Program-made: the position numbers and the translations under genes | Part shown: positions 18,384 through 28,027 of the stretch, in pieces | Layout: every line of letters begins with the position of its first letter | How positions within the stretch are numbered: the stretch's first letter is position 1 | Notes under the pieces: model-generated | What the model saw: only the letters and a program-made list of their open reading frames with translations | What the model was told of the DNA's origin: nothing | Database searches by the model: none | Origin: Oceanobacillus halotolerans | Lineage (GTDB): Bacteria > Bacillota > Bacilli > Bacillales > Amphibacillaceae | Reading direction: 5' to 3' | DNA length: 64,000 nt | NCBI RefSeq assembly: GCF_010993955.1 | Contig: NZ_WIXL01000011.1 | Location: 1-64,000 of the forward strand

Positions 18384-19349
18384 TTATTCATTACCGATGA
18401 CGTCTAGTACAGCATCGATTGTTTTTTCAGAGGCAATTACCCCTTTATTTGTCCAATTGCTTGGATCCTCCATAATATATACTTGATCATTTTGTGCTGC
18501 AGGTGTATTTTTCCATACAGAACTATTTTCTAACGTATCTACACCTTGTTCGCCTTCTTCAGCTAATAAAAAGACATGATCTGCATCCAATTCAGATAGC
18601 TTTTCAAGCGAAATGGGATTCCACTGTGCCTCAGCCTCTCCTAGTGATTCAACTAAAGATGGTACATTTACCCCAAGTTCATTATAAATCACGTCCATAC
18701 TGTGACGGTCTTTTTCAAATAAGAAGAACTCATCTCCAGTTGCCCAAATAGCTGCAATGGTTTCTCCGTTTAGTGCTTCTTCCAACTCCTTACTAGCGGT
18801 TGCAACTTTATCTTCGTAGTTCGCTAATGCTTCTTCTGCTTCAGTCTCCTTACCTAACAAAGTACCAAATACTTCGAGTTGGTTTCGCCAACTTGTCGTT
18901 GTTTCTTCTTTCATTACATAGGTAGGTGCAATTTTGTTATAATCATCATATGTGCCTTCATAACTATCAAGGTTATGCTCTAAGATAATCAAGTCTGGTT
19001 CATGCTGTAAAACTTGTTCTAAAGGCATATTCCATTCAATTGGGGGAATATCTTGTAAATCCGTTTCTAAGTAATCTTGTATAGATTCGCCGATTGCCCA
19101 TTTCGCAACAGGAGTTACACCAAGGGCAAGTAATGCGTCTTCATGATATGGAGCAATGACACGATCTATTTCACTAGGTACCGTAAATTCGCCCATTTCA
19201 GAATCTAATGTGATGGAATCGGATTCATTTTTCGTATCATTTGTTTCATCCTGTTCAGTTTCATCATCACTTCCACAAGCTGTAAGTGCAAGTAATAAAA
19301 TACTGATTACTAATAGTCCTAATCCGTAAAATGTTTTATATGACTTCAT
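18384..19349 (-). CDS. Ferric-siderophore substrate-binding lipoprotein
   Basis: 321 residues. An N-terminal signal peptide ends in the lipobox LTAC with Cys25, so the mature protein is anchored to the outer face of the membrane. An Asp/Glu/Asn-rich linker follows, then a type III periplasmic-binding fold (helical backbone, FecB/FepB family) with IDRVIAPYHEDALLALG and EPDLIILEHNL. It captures the ferric chelate for the permeases at 19464-21502. RBS AGGAGG is ideal. It is transcribed away from the permeases; a Fur-like box is centred in the shared intergenic region. Confidence 0.93.
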   Translation of the reverse strand: MKSYKTFYGLGLLVISILLLALTACGSDDETEQDETNDTKNESDSITLDSEMGEFTVPSEIDRVIAPYHEDALLALGVTPVAKWAIGESIQDYLETDLQDIPPIEWNMPLEQVLQHEPDLIILEHNLDSYEGTYDDYNKIAPTYVMKEETTTSWRNQLEVFGTLLGKETEAEEALANYEDKVATASKELEEALNGETIAAIWATGDEFFLFEKDRHSMDVIYNELGVNVPSLVESLGEAEAQWNPISLEKLSELDADHVFLLAEEGEQGVDTLENSSVWKNTPAAQNDQVYIMEDPSNWTNKGVIASEKTIDAVLDVIGNE

Positions 19350-19395
19350 ATGTATTCCTCCTATATGTTATAATTTATATCGCTAACTAGGTAAA

Positions 19396-19410
19396 TGATA
19401 ATCATTTTCA
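19396..19410. promoter_or_regulatory. Fur box between binding protein and permease genes
   Basis: TGATAATCATTTTCA matches the 7-1-7 Fur consensus with one mismatch and lies in the 114-bp divergent region. It could repress both directions when iron is plentiful. Confidence 0.85.
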
Positions 19411-19463
19411 ATTATAAAGTCAATTTTTTTTCGACTATTTTTCAAACAAATTAGGAGAAAGCT

Positions 19464-20477
19464 ATGTTATCTCAAATTAATCATTCACCCATTTTAAAAA
19501 TACTTATCAATCTGATTGCATTAAGCTTTTTATTTATATCGATAGCTGGTTCGATTGCAGTAGGTGCAGTAGATATTGACATTACCACTGTTTGGCAAGC
19601 ACTTGTATCGTTTGATCCAAGTATTAATGCACATCAAATCATTCAGGAACTGCGATTGCCTCGTGCAATTGCTGCTGCTTTAGTTGGTGCATTTTTAGCA
19701 GTTTCTGGCGCGATTATGCAAGGAATGACAAGGAACCCATTAGCATCTCCTTCCATTATGGGGGTAACAGATGGTGCTGCTTTTGCACTTGTTATTACCC
19801 TAGCTTTTTTTCCAACTGTTTCTAGCTTTGGATCTGTTGCTTCTGGATTTATTGGAGCTGGTATAGCCACAACCCTTGTATTTATGATTGGAACCTTTTC
19901 CAAAGGTGGTTTAACCCCTGTGAAATTAGCTTTAGGTGGGGTAGCAATTGGTACCATGCTAAGCTCCATGTCATCCATGATCGCGCTACACTTCCAACTA
20001 GAAAAAGAGTTAGGCTTTTGGCTTGCAGGAGGCCTTTCTGGTACAAATTGGAATTCTGTTATAATTTTAATAGCTTCAGGAGTAATTGGACTAGCCTTGG
20101 CTATCGGAATTTCTAAGTCCATTACTGTCCTTAGCTTAGGTGAAGATATCGCAGTAGGGCTGGGCCAAAATAATCAGCGTATTAAAATAATAGCGATCCT
20201 TTCTGTATTAATCTTAACTGGAGCAGCTGTCTCCATTGCAGGTGCTGTTGGGTTTGTAGGTCTTATTGTCCCACACATTACACGTTTTATTATGGGGACA
20301 GATTATCGCTGGATTGTACCATCATCTGCCATATTTGGTTCTCTTTTACTAGTCTTATCCGATATTATGGCACGTATGGTTAATGCACCATATGAAACAC
20401 CTGTAGGCGCAATCACCTCCCTAATTGGCGTTCCTTTCTTTCTTTACTTAGCTCGTGGTAGTGGAGGTGGAAAATAA
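19464..20477 (+). CDS. FecCD-family siderophore permease subunit 1
   Basis: 337 residues with about nine or ten hydrophobic spans. Typical FecCD sequence landmarks are RLPRAIAAALVGAFLAVSGA, then GLIVPHITRF near the C terminus. It forms half of the membrane channel with the product of 20480-21502. RBS TTAGGAG precedes the ATG. The next gene starts two bases after its stop, so the pair is translated together. Confidence 0.93.
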   Translation: MLSQINHSPILKILINLIALSFLFISIAGSIAVGAVDIDITTVWQALVSFDPSINAHQIIQELRLPRAIAAALVGAFLAVSGAIMQGMTRNPLASPSIMGVTDGAAFALVITLAFFPTVSSFGSVASGFIGAGIATTLVFMIGTFSKGGLTPVKLALGGVAIGTMLSSMSSMIALHFQLEKELGFWLAGGLSGTNWNSVIILIASGVIGLALAIGISKSITVLSLGEDIAVGLGQNNQRIKIIAILSVLILTGAAVSIAGAVGFVGLIVPHITRFIMGTDYRWIVPSSAIFGSLLLVLSDIMARMVNAPYETPVGAITSLIGVPFFLYLARGSGGGK

Positions 20478-20479
20478 TC

Positions 20480-21502
20480 ATGAGGCGATTAGAAGGACTT
20501 AAACGACAGAGATTTATACCAATAGTGGTGTCACTTATTTTACTAATCTTCATCATGTTATTTGTTAGCTTAAGTACTGGCGTCATTCAAATTATGCCAA
20601 TGGATGTCATCAAAACATTAATGAATAATGGTACAGATCGACAAGAGTTAGTACTTTTTGATTTCCGTTTACCTGGAATCATTCTAGCCATTTTAATCGG
20701 TGCAGGCCTTGCTGTTTCAGGAGCCATTTTACAAGGTATTACCAAAAACGAGCTTGCCGATCCTGGTATTCTGGGGATTAATACTGGTGCAGGTTTGAGT
20801 GTTGTTTTATTTATTTTCTTTTTCCAAAATAGTTTAGATACATCTAGTACATTATCCATCTTCATCATGCCTGTATTTGCACTATTTGGAGCAGTTTTTG
20901 CTGCCATCTTAATTTACACAATTGCATGGAAAAAAGGGGTCAACCCGATTCGCCTTATATTAGTTGGGATAGGTGTTAATGCTGGATTTAGTGCATTTTT
21001 AATGATTTTTCAATTAAAAATGGATCCACAGGACTTCCGCCAAGCAACTGTTTGGTTATCTGGAGATATTTGGAATGCAAATTGGACCTTTGTTGCTGCA
21101 CTATTACCATGGATGATTATTTTAATTCCGTTAGCACTACAGAAAGCCAATGCACTAAATGTATTACACTTAGGGGACGATATAGCATCAGGACTTGGTA
21201 CTCGGGTAGAACATGAGAGAAGAATATTACTGCTTATTGCCGTTGCCTTAGCTGGAGCGTCTGTTGCAGCAGGTGGAGGAATTGCCTTTTTAGGTCTAGT
21301 TGTTCCACATATTGCGCGAAAACTAATTGGTCCTTTGCATCAATATTTAATTCCTATTTCGGCTTTAATTGGTGCATTACTCTTAATGGTCGCAGATACG
21401 ATTGGAAAAAATATACTATCCCCAACAGAAGTTCCAGTTGGGATCATTGTTGCGATCTTAAGTGCACCCTATTTTGTCTACTTACTAATGAAAACGAGAT
21501 AA
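20480..21502 (+). CDS. FecCD-family siderophore permease subunit 2
   Basis: 340 residues, again about nine or ten membrane spans. Family landmarks are GAGLAVSGAILQG and GLVVPHIARKL, the latter near the ATPase-coupling region. It pairs with the upstream permease in a heterodimer. GGAGGTGG inside the end of the previous gene is its ribosome site. The operon continues 19 bases on with a flavin reductase. Confidence 0.93.
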   Translation: MRRLEGLKRQRFIPIVVSLILLIFIMLFVSLSTGVIQIMPMDVIKTLMNNGTDRQELVLFDFRLPGIILAILIGAGLAVSGAILQGITKNELADPGILGINTGAGLSVVLFIFFFQNSLDTSSTLSIFIMPVFALFGAVFAAILIYTIAWKKGVNPIRLILVGIGVNAGFSAFLMIFQLKMDPQDFRQATVWLSGDIWNANWTFVAALLPWMIILIPLALQKANALNVLHLGDDIASGLGTRVEHERRILLLIAVALAGASVAAGGGIAFLGLVVPHIARKLIGPLHQYLIPISALIGALLLMVADTIGKNILSPTEVPVGIIVAILSAPYFVYLLMKTR

Positions 21503-21520
21503 CATCAGGGAGGATTTAAA

Positions 21521-22528
21521 ATGACCCAAAATCTTGAAATATACGATACAACCATTGTTGGTGGGGGTCCTATCGGATTATTCACAGCTTTTTACAGTGG
21601 AATGAGAGAAATGAAAACAAAAGTAATTGAATATCTCCCATTCCTTGGTGGGAAAGTTCCCTATTTTTACCCAGAAAAAATTATTCGCGATGTCGGTGGA
21701 ATTCCAGAAATATCTGGGGAGAAATTTACCGAAAATCTAATTAAACAAGCCAAAACATTTGATCCTACTATCATCTTAGAACAGCAAATCACAGAAATGG
21801 AAAAGTTAGAGGACGGGACCTTTCTTTTAAAAAGTGCAAATGGAGATATACATCATACCAAAACAGTTATTTTGGCAACTGGATTCGGCGCATTAAAATC
21901 CATCAAACTTACCCTCCCAGATGCTGAAAAATATGAAAATAATAGTGTACATTATACGATTCATAAATTAGCAAGTTATAAAGGAAAAAAGGTGCTTATC
22001 TCAGGAGGTGGCAACTCAGCTGTCGATTGGGCAAATGAACTAGAACCAATTGCAGATAGGGTAACGCTTGTTTATCGAAAAACTACTTTTCCAGGGATCG
22101 AAAGCAATGTAACGAAGATGATGAATTCTACAGTACAAGTACTGAATCCATATGAGGTTATAGAATTAAAAGGTCATGATGATCAACTAACCAGCGTTAT
22201 GACGAAACATGTTGAGTCTAATACGAAAAAAGAAATACCAATCGATGCTATGATTGTGAATCATGGGTTCCAAATTGATCTGGGGTCTATTGCAGACTGG
22301 GGTATGCAAATGCAAAATGGTGCCATTCAAGTAGACAATAAAATGGCAACGAGTATACCAGGTATATTCGCAGTGGGCGATATTGCTACCTATGACGGTA
22401 AGTTAAACCTGATTGCAGGTGGATTTAATGAGGGTCCTATTGCAGTTAACCATGCCAAATTACATATATCACCCACCGATTCATTGAAGCCAATCTATTC
22501 CACAAATTATGAGCCTTTTGTTAATTAG
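21521..22528 (+). CDS. FNR-type NAD(P)H flavin oxidoreductase, probable ferric-siderophore reductase
   Basis: 335 residues with two Rossmann motifs: FAD-binding GGGPIG at residues 14-19, and an NAD(P)H motif SGGGNSAVDW mid-protein. A closing GDIATYDGKLNLIAGGFNEG binds FAD. There is no CxxC, so it belongs to the thioredoxin-reductase-like ferredoxin/flavodoxin-NADP reductases (YumC/YcgT) rather than TrxB. It is the last gene of the siderophore operon with an AGGGAGG site. S. aureus IruO, in the same fold group, reduces ferric siderophores; I infer iron release here. A paralogue, YumC, is at 48148-49131. Confidence 0.88.
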   Translation: MTQNLEIYDTTIVGGGPIGLFTAFYSGMREMKTKVIEYLPFLGGKVPYFYPEKIIRDVGGIPEISGEKFTENLIKQAKTFDPTIILEQQITEMEKLEDGTFLLKSANGDIHHTKTVILATGFGALKSIKLTLPDAEKYENNSVHYTIHKLASYKGKKVLISGGGNSAVDWANELEPIADRVTLVYRKTTFPGIESNVTKMMNSTVQVLNPYEVIELKGHDDQLTSVMTKHVESNTKKEIPIDAMIVNHGFQIDLGSIADWGMQMQNGAIQVDNKMATSIPGIFAVGDIATYDGKLNLIAGGFNEGPIAVNHAKLHISPTDSLKPIYSTNYEPFVN

Positions 22529-22576
22529 GCGCTTTTCACATACTCGGTATCTCCTTACCATCACATTTTATAATAT

Positions 22577-22612
22577 AATACCGCCTGATTCCATATCAGG
22601 CGGTATTTTTTC
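22577..22612 (+). terminator. Terminator of the siderophore permease operon
   Basis: AATACCGCCTGAT and ATCAGGCGGTATT pair around a short loop and are followed by TTTTT. Confidence 0.92.
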
Positions 22613-22619
22613 ACCAGGA

Positions 22620-22900
22620 AAGCATTAGAAAACCGAATACATTCGCTATAGGACGAGCGAATGCGAGTTATTCTAAAACGAAAACCGTTTCAGCTTACAA
22701 TTAAACCTGCTTATCTGAGAAATCTTTTTGTTACTATTTGCAAATTTGGCACTGATGAGTCGGCTCTGTTTCTTTTTGTTGCTTTTCTTCCTAGTTTGGG
22801 CACTGAGGACCATGCACTGTTATCTTTTTTGAATTTTCTTGCTGGTTCAGCCACTAAGAAGAAAACCTTATCTTTTCTTACAAAAAGGCTGTTTTCTAAA
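22620..22900. repeat. Intergenic mosaic including family C tandem repeat, copy 2
   Basis: An ATTCGCT(A)TAGGACGAGCGAAT palindrome at 22641-22663 resembles one at 39124-39145. From about 22700 to 22900, blocks with GGCTCTGTTTC near the start and GGCACTGAGGA or CCACTAAGAAG near the end recur with a period near 52 bp, as at 7131-7280. No real gene is evident. Confidence 0.5.
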
Positions 22901-22925
22901 AGATTGTTGCTTTCTAGTATATAAA

Positions 22926-22969
22926 ACTCTCTACGACGCATAATATAGATTTATGCGACGTAGAGAACA
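22926..22969 (-). terminator. Terminator of menE
   Basis: CTCTACGACGCATA and TATGCGACGTAGAG form a 14-bp stem. On the minus strand it is followed by TTTTAT, just after the menE stop at 22991. Confidence 0.85.
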
Positions 22970-22990
22970 ACAAATACAAAAAGAGTCTTC

Positions 22991-24460
22991 TTATACCTCG
23001 TATCCATCCTTATTAATCAAGTCTATTAGCTTCCCTCTAACTAACTTGTTAGAAGCATTCCGTGGCAGCTCTTCTACAAAATACAATTGCTTTGGAATCT
23101 TATATTTTGCTAAATGCTCTTCTGCATATTGATAAATAGCTTCTTTGTCGATAGACTTTCGTAGAACAATAAATGCGACAGGAATTTTCCCCCATTGTTT
23201 ATCCTCTATTCCTGTTACACCTACTTCCTTTATTTCCTCCATACCAGTAAGAACACTTTCGATTTCAGATGGATAGATATTTTCTCCACCTGAAATAATC
23301 AAATCCTTGCGACGATCCACGACATATAAAAAGCCATCCTTGTCAACATAACCTAAATCGCCTGTTTTCAACCATCCATTTTGTATAGCCTTTTCTGTTG
23401 CTTGTTCATTACGGAAATAGCCATTCGTAACCATTGGACCTTTTACCGTTATTTCCCCGATCCCATCCACATTTGGATCGGAAATTTTTAATTGTGCTGG
23501 CATTAACGGTTTCCCTGCAGAACCAACCTTTTGAAAAGCATCTGTCGGACTAAGGGTTACAATCTGAGATGCTGTTTCTGTCATGCCATACGTTTGGAAT
23601 ATAGGAACTTGCTTTTTCTTTGCTTTTTCCAGTAATGGTTTTGGAGCAGAGCCACCCCCTAGTAACATACAGCGAAACGTCTTCGGATAAGATGTTCCCT
23701 CTGGAAGCTTTTCTAATAATTGTTGACACATTACTGTGACAACCGAAACAGTGGTCACTCCTCGATTCATGATCGCATCATGAACATAATTTGCTTCAAA
23801 TTTTTCCAATAAATAAACAGGCATTCCATAAATAACACTTCTCATTAAAATGGATAATCCCGAGACATGGAATAACGGTAAAGTAGCCAGCCATTTATCT
23901 TGATCATCAATACCTAAATTCAACACAGACCCTATCGCACTCCACCAATGATTCCCATATGTATGGACAACCCCTTTTGGAAAACCAGTTGTGCCTGATG
24001 TATACATAATGGTGAATGTATCTTCTAAGGCCAATTCTGCACATAAGGTAATATTTGTTTCTGGTTGCAATTCAATCTCTTGAAAGGTTTTGACCTTCTC
24101 TACATCCAGTTGCTTTGCATCCTGTAGTAATTCTTTTCCACATAATAGTGTAAACACATTTGCATCATTAATTTGATAATTTAGTTCGTTTTTCGTTAAT
24201 CGTGTGTTCAATAAAACACCTATTGCACCCAGATAACTTAAGGCATGTATTGTAACAACCATCTGTACCTGATTAGTCGACAAAATACCAATATGGGCTC
24301 CCTTTCCTACCCCGATAGTAGCTAACTTTTTTGCAAATTGCTGACTCATTTCTTTTAACCCAGAGAAAGTTATCGTTGTCCCATCACAGTGTTCAATAGC
24401 GGTTTTATCTGGTGCTAAATCTGCTTGTTTGGTTAACCAATGTGGGATTGTTTCAGCCAT
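22991..24460 (-). CDS. menE: o-Succinylbenzoate-CoA ligase
   Basis: 489 residues, an ANL-superfamily adenylating enzyme. The P-loop reads YTSGTTGFPKGV, the A5 motif QTYGMTE, the A7 motif TGDLGYVD, and the hinge/A8 region VDRRKDLIISGGENIYPSEIE. Catalytic Lys is in NASNKLVRG at the C terminus. It activates o-succinylbenzoate with CoA for MenB. It is last in the men cluster but separated from menB by 156 bp containing a hairpin and a repeat module. menC, which follows menE in B. subtilis, is absent here. Confidence 0.95.
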   Translation of the reverse strand: MAETIPHWLTKQADLAPDKTAIEHCDGTTITFSGLKEMSQQFAKKLATIGVGKGAHIGILSTNQVQMVVTIHALSYLGAIGVLLNTRLTKNELNYQINDANVFTLLCGKELLQDAKQLDVEKVKTFQEIELQPETNITLCAELALEDTFTIMYTSGTTGFPKGVVHTYGNHWWSAIGSVLNLGIDDQDKWLATLPLFHVSGLSILMRSVIYGMPVYLLEKFEANYVHDAIMNRGVTTVSVVTVMCQQLLEKLPEGTSYPKTFRCMLLGGGSAPKPLLEKAKKKQVPIFQTYGMTETASQIVTLSPTDAFQKVGSAGKPLMPAQLKISDPNVDGIGEITVKGPMVTNGYFRNEQATEKAIQNGWLKTGDLGYVDKDGFLYVVDRRKDLIISGGENIYPSEIESVLTGMEEIKEVGVTGIEDKQWGKIPVAFIVLRKSIDKEAIYQYAEEHLAKYKIPKQLYFVEELPRNASNKLVRGKLIDLINKDGYEV

Positions 24461-24489
24461 CTATATGTTTCTCCTTTCATCATCCTACA

Positions 24490-24616
24490 TTAGAAAAATC
24501 GGCTTTTCTCCATGCCTTTATGGCAAAAACCTTAGCTGCACTTATGCAGTAGGAAAGTTTATAATATCCTATCTACCATGGAAAAACCTTTGCCAAAAGC
24601 AAAGGTTTTTGTTCTT
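24490..24616. repeat. menB-menE gap: repeat module and internal hairpin
   Basis: The module CCTTAGCTGCACTTATGCAG at 24529-24548 matches modules at 10374-10391 and 45039-45058. Then AAAAACCTTTGC and GCAAAGGTTTTT at about 24585-24611 form a stem with a T run on either strand, which could terminate part of the men transcript before menE. Confidence 0.65.
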
Positions 24617-25435
24617 CTATGGAAAGCGTGGAAATTGTTTAAAGTCAGGTTTTCTTTTTTCTTTAAATGCATCTCTTCCTTCTTTTGCTTCATCTGTTGT
24701 GTAATAAAGAAGTGTCGCATCTCCACCCATTTGCTGTAGTCCTGCTAATCCATCTGTATCTGCATTGAAGGAAGCTTTTAGGAAACGTAGTGCTGTCGGT
24801 GATTTTTCCAGCATTTCCTCACACCATTGAATGGTTTCTTCTTCTATTTTTTCTAGTGGGACAACCGTATTAACAAGTCCCATTTCATAGGCTTCCTCTG
24901 CGTTGTATTGACGGCATAAATACCAAATTTCACGAGCTCGCTTATGTCCAACCATACGTGCTAATAGTCCTGCACCATACCCAGCATCAAAGCTACCTAC
25001 TTTTGGTCCAGTTTGGCCAAAGATGGCGTTATCTGCAGCAATGGTTAAATCACAAACAACATGAAGAACATGTCCACCACCAATTGCATATCCCGAAACC
25101 ATGGCAACAACTGGCTTTGGAATAGTACGGATTAATCGTTGTAAATCCAATACATTTAGGCGAGGTACTTGATCTTCTCCAACATACCCGCCATGGCCTC
25201 GTACAGATTGGTCTCCTCCAGAACAAAATGCTTTGTCACCCGCTCCCGCTAACACAATGACACCAATTGATGAATCATCTCTAGCATCGGCAAATGCATC
25301 AATCATTTCATTCACTGTTAGCGGTGTAAATGCATTGCGCTTTTCTGGTCGATTTATCGTTACTTTTGCAATTCCATTGTATTTTTCATAAATAATTTCT
25401 TGATAATCTCGAGCATTTTCCCATTGAACTGTCAT
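24617..25435 (-). CDS. menB: 1,4-Dihydroxy-2-naphthoyl-CoA synthase
   Basis: 272 residues of the crotonase fold. The enzyme closes the second aromatic ring, converting o-succinylbenzoyl-CoA to DHNA-CoA. The oxyanion-hole segments [12 protein letters not shown] and GYAIGGGH are both present, as is [10 protein letters not shown] with the catalytic-region Asp, and the C-terminal FKEKRKPDF tail seen in MenB. RBS AGGAGG precedes the ATG at 25435. It follows menH with a 37-bp gap. Confidence 0.97.
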   Translation of the reverse strand: MTVQWENARDYQEIIYEKYNGIAKVTINRPEKRNAFTPLTVNEMIDAFADARDDSSIGVIVLAGAGDKAFCSGGDQSVRGHGGYVGEDQVPRLNVLDLQRLIRTIPKPVVAMVSGYAIGGGHVLHVVCDLTIAADNAIFGQTGPKVGSFDAGYGAGLLARMVGHKRAREIWYLCRQYNAEEAYEMGLVNTVVPLEKIEEETIQWCEEMLEKSPTALRFLKASFNADTDGLAGLQQMGGDATLLYYTTDEAKEGRDAFKEKRKPDFKQFPRFP

Positions 25436-25472
25436 ATTTAATTTCCTCCTTTTGTCACTCTTATGTATTATC

Positions 25473-26291
25473 TTATTGGTTGTTCTTCAAAAACTCTGTT
25501 ACTAGTTTATCAAAAAAAGCTGGTTGTTCCACATGAATTGCATGGCCACTTTTCTCTACCATTTTTAATGTACTATTGGGGAACACTTTTTGCATCTCAA
25601 CATTGATCTTGATAAACTTGTGATCCATTTCACCTACTAATAATAGTACAGGTCTTACAAAAGTTTGTAAATCATTCCACCATGACGGCTGTTTTCCTGT
25701 ACCCATATAGCATAGAGATTGTGCCAATCCTGCTTCATCTTGTTCTAGGCGTTCCATTCGTATAGCTGCTTGGATATTTTCTGGTAATTGCTTTTGGGTA
25801 GCAAACAATGGAATGTTTTCCCAAAAATCGACAAACGCAATGATTCCCTCTCTCGTAATCTTGGAAGCTAATTTATCATCACGTTCGATCCGAGCCATTC
25901 GTTCCTCAGATGTTGATAAACCGGGGGAGGCACTCTCTAATATCAATGATCGAACATGATTCGGATATAGCATGGCAAACGACAAAGCTGTTCGACCTCC
26001 CATAGAATACCCTAACAGATGGACAGATTCTAATTGCAAATGATCAAGTAACTGGCGCAGGTCCTCACAACAATCCTCCATTGATCTTGGATGTTCTACC
26101 TTTGTCTTCCCATGACCTGGTAAATCGACCGTAATGACTTGAAATGACGCTTGCCAACTTGTAAGAAATGAACTCCAAGTCTGGCTTGTTCCTGTAAATC
26201 CATGTAGACAAACAACTGGAACCCCTTCGCCATGTACTTCATACCAATAGTTTGCATCATTCAGCGAAAAATACAAAACATTCGCCCTCAC
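25473..26291 (-). CDS. menH: SHCHC synthase (alpha/beta hydrolase)
   Basis: 272 residues. MenH eliminates pyruvate from SEPHCHC to give SHCHC. The fold shows [10 protein letters not shown] near residues 30-39, the nucleophile elbow GYSMGG with Ser95, and the terminal His in [10 protein letters not shown]. The start is a GTG at 26291 that overlaps the menD stop as GTGA, so translation is coupled; there is no strong separate ribosome site. Order and coupling support the assignment over other hydrolases. Confidence 0.93.
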   Translation of the reverse strand: MRANVLYFSLNDANYWYEVHGEGVPVVCLHGFTGTSQTWSSFLTSWQASFQVITVDLPGHGKTKVEHPRSMEDCCEDLRQLLDHLQLESVHLLGYSMGGRTALSFAMLYPNHVRSLILESASPGLSTSEERMARIERDDKLASKITREGIIAFVDFWENIPLFATQKQLPENIQAAIRMERLEQDEAGLAQSLCYMGTGKQPSWWNDLQTFVRPVLLLVGEMDHKFIKINVEMQKVFPNSTLKMVEKSGHAIHVEQPAFFDKLVTEFLKNNQ

Positions 26292-28027
26292 TTCGTTAAA
26301 ATTTCTTGTTCAATTGCCTGCCATTTTTCTTGATGCCATTTCCTATTCGTCTCTCGATCTGTTTTGACTTCAATAACGGAAAATCCATTGTGTTGATAGC
26401 TTTCTGCGAGTTCCTCTTTTAATTGGCCTTCCGTTTTTGCCAGACGATATTCACCACCATACATGTTAATAGCCTGTTGAAAGTCAATATCTAATGGTGT
26501 CCCAAACAAGGCTTCAAAATGTTTGGTTGATGTTGCTTGTGGAAGAAATGAAAAGATTCCACCACCATTATTATTAATTAATACGATCGTGATATTTATG
26601 CCGTAATGTTTGGCAGCTAATAAGCCGTTCATATCATGGAAGAATGATAGATCTCCTAGTAACAATGTAACAGCTTGATCTGATGCTGCTGCTGCACCAA
26701 CCCCACTAGAAATCATGCCATCAATTCCATTAGCACCACGATTTCCTAATATAGTCAATTTTTTATCTGTTGTCATAAAAAAGGTATCGAGATCCCTTAT
26801 TGCCATACTGTTCCCTACATAAAGGCTACTTTTATCTGGAATAACGTCCATCAATCCTCTAACTGCTTCCCCTTCTGTAATCTCTGACTGCGACCGTTGA
26901 AGCAAGTGTTTTTTTGCAATTTGATTGTAGCTTATCCATTGTTCTACCCATTTTTGATTACCATGAATGGTATGGGAAAAAGTACTTAAATCACGACAAA
27001 ACTGTGTTGAATTAGCAACGATAATTTCGGTTTGATTTCCAGCTGGTTCTCGATAGCCAATATGATCTTCTACAATAAACTGTGGGACTTCCTCGTTTTC
27101 TTTTATATAAAACAAGTATGCTTTGGATACAGGCATTGCACCAAATCGAATAACAAAATCAGGTATTAATTGTTCACGGATTGATTGATTACGCAAAAAG
27201 GCATCATAGCCTTCAATAATCAAGTCCTTCTCATGATTACCAGCACGTATTTGTGAAAGTGGGTCAGCTAATATAGGAACATTCCACTTTTCAGCTAGTT
27301 GTGTGATTGCATCTCCTAATTCCTCATCAACTTGTGGTCCACATACAAAAATTCCATTTTCTTTGGATTGTAATTTTTCCAAGAGTAGGTTTAATTGTTC
27401 CTCATGTAATCGATTGTTCCCAGGAATTGTTTCATGAAAAGGTGACGTATTCTTCTTTTCCCATACCCCTTCTAACGAAAAATCAGGTACCAGCGGTTCT
27501 CGGAATGGAAAATTCAAATGAACAGCACCTGCATTTCCTTCTTGTGCCATATACACTGCTCGTGATGCTTTACTTCGTGCATATGCTAGCATGGACGGAC
27601 TTGCTTCTGGTAAAGCCATCTCTTCAAACCATTTGACATGTTCTCCATATAGTTTCACTTGGTCAATTGCTTGTGGAGCACCAACATCCCGCAACTCATG
27701 TGGCCTGTCTGCTGTTAATATAATAAGTGGCACCCTACTATAACGTGCTTCTATAATGGCTGGAAAGTAATTAGCAGTTGCCGTTCCTGAGCTACATATC
27801 AACGTAACAGGCCGTTTGGATTGTTTCGCCATTCCTAAAGCAAAAAAAGCTGCAGAGCGTTCATCAATCACAACCCACTCTTTCAGCTCTGGATGCTCTG
27901 TGGCGGTTAATGCTAATGGAGTTGATCGGGAACCAGGGGAAATGACAATATCCGTCACCCCATTTTGATATAGTTCACTTATGAAACTCGTTACATAATA
28001 GGTTAAATTTTCGGTATAATTCATCAT
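26288..28027 (-). CDS. menD: SEPHCHC synthase (ThDP-dependent)
   Basis: 579 residues, a full-length MenD. It adds the succinic semialdehyde unit of 2-oxoglutarate to isochorismate. The N-terminal domain has VISPGSRSTPLALT with the isochorismate-binding Arg and Ser, and the catalytic-Glu region ICSSGTATANYFPAIIEA. The C-terminal ThDP/Mg motif is GDLSFFHDMNGL to NNNGGGIFSF. Its ATG overlaps the menF stop by one base, and its stop overlaps menH by four, a tight operon. Confidence 0.97.
   Translation of the reverse strand: MMNYTENLTYYVTSFISELYQNGVTDIVISPGSRSTPLALTATEHPELKEWVVIDERSAAFFALGMAKQSKRPVTLICSSGTATANYFPAIIEARYSRVPLIILTADRPHELRDVGAPQAIDQVKLYGEHVKWFEEMALPEASPSMLAYARSKASRAVYMAQEGNAGAVHLNFPFREPLVPDFSLEGVWEKKNTSPFHETIPGNNRLHEEQLNLLLEKLQSKENGIFVCGPQVDEELGDAITQLAEKWNVPILADPLSQIRAGNHEKDLIIEGYDAFLRNQSIREQLIPDFVIRFGAMPVSKAYLFYIKENEEVPQFIVEDHIGYREPAGNQTEIIVANSTQFCRDLSTFSHTIHGNQKWVEQWISYNQIAKKHLLQRSQSEITEGEAVRGLMDVIPDKSSLYVGNSMAIRDLDTFFMTTDKKLTILGNRGANGIDGMISSGVGAAAASDQAVTLLLGDLSFFHDMNGLLAAKHYGINITIVLINNNGGGIFSFLPQATSTKHFEALFGTPLDIDFQQAINMYGGEYRLAKTEGQLKEELAESYQHNGFSVIEVKTDRETNRKWHQEKWQAIEQEILTK

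Noticed and set aside
19643-20122. Minus-strand frame of 159 codons inside the first permease gene
   Set aside because: Antisense shadow of a strongly conserved FecCD permease; the peptide is Pro/Ala/Ile-rich, as expected from a reversed membrane gene.
22661-22941. Facing open frames of 76 and 87 codons between the permease operon and menE
   Set aside because: The DNA is a degenerate 52-bp tandem repeat and its peptides simply reflect that; no ribosome site.
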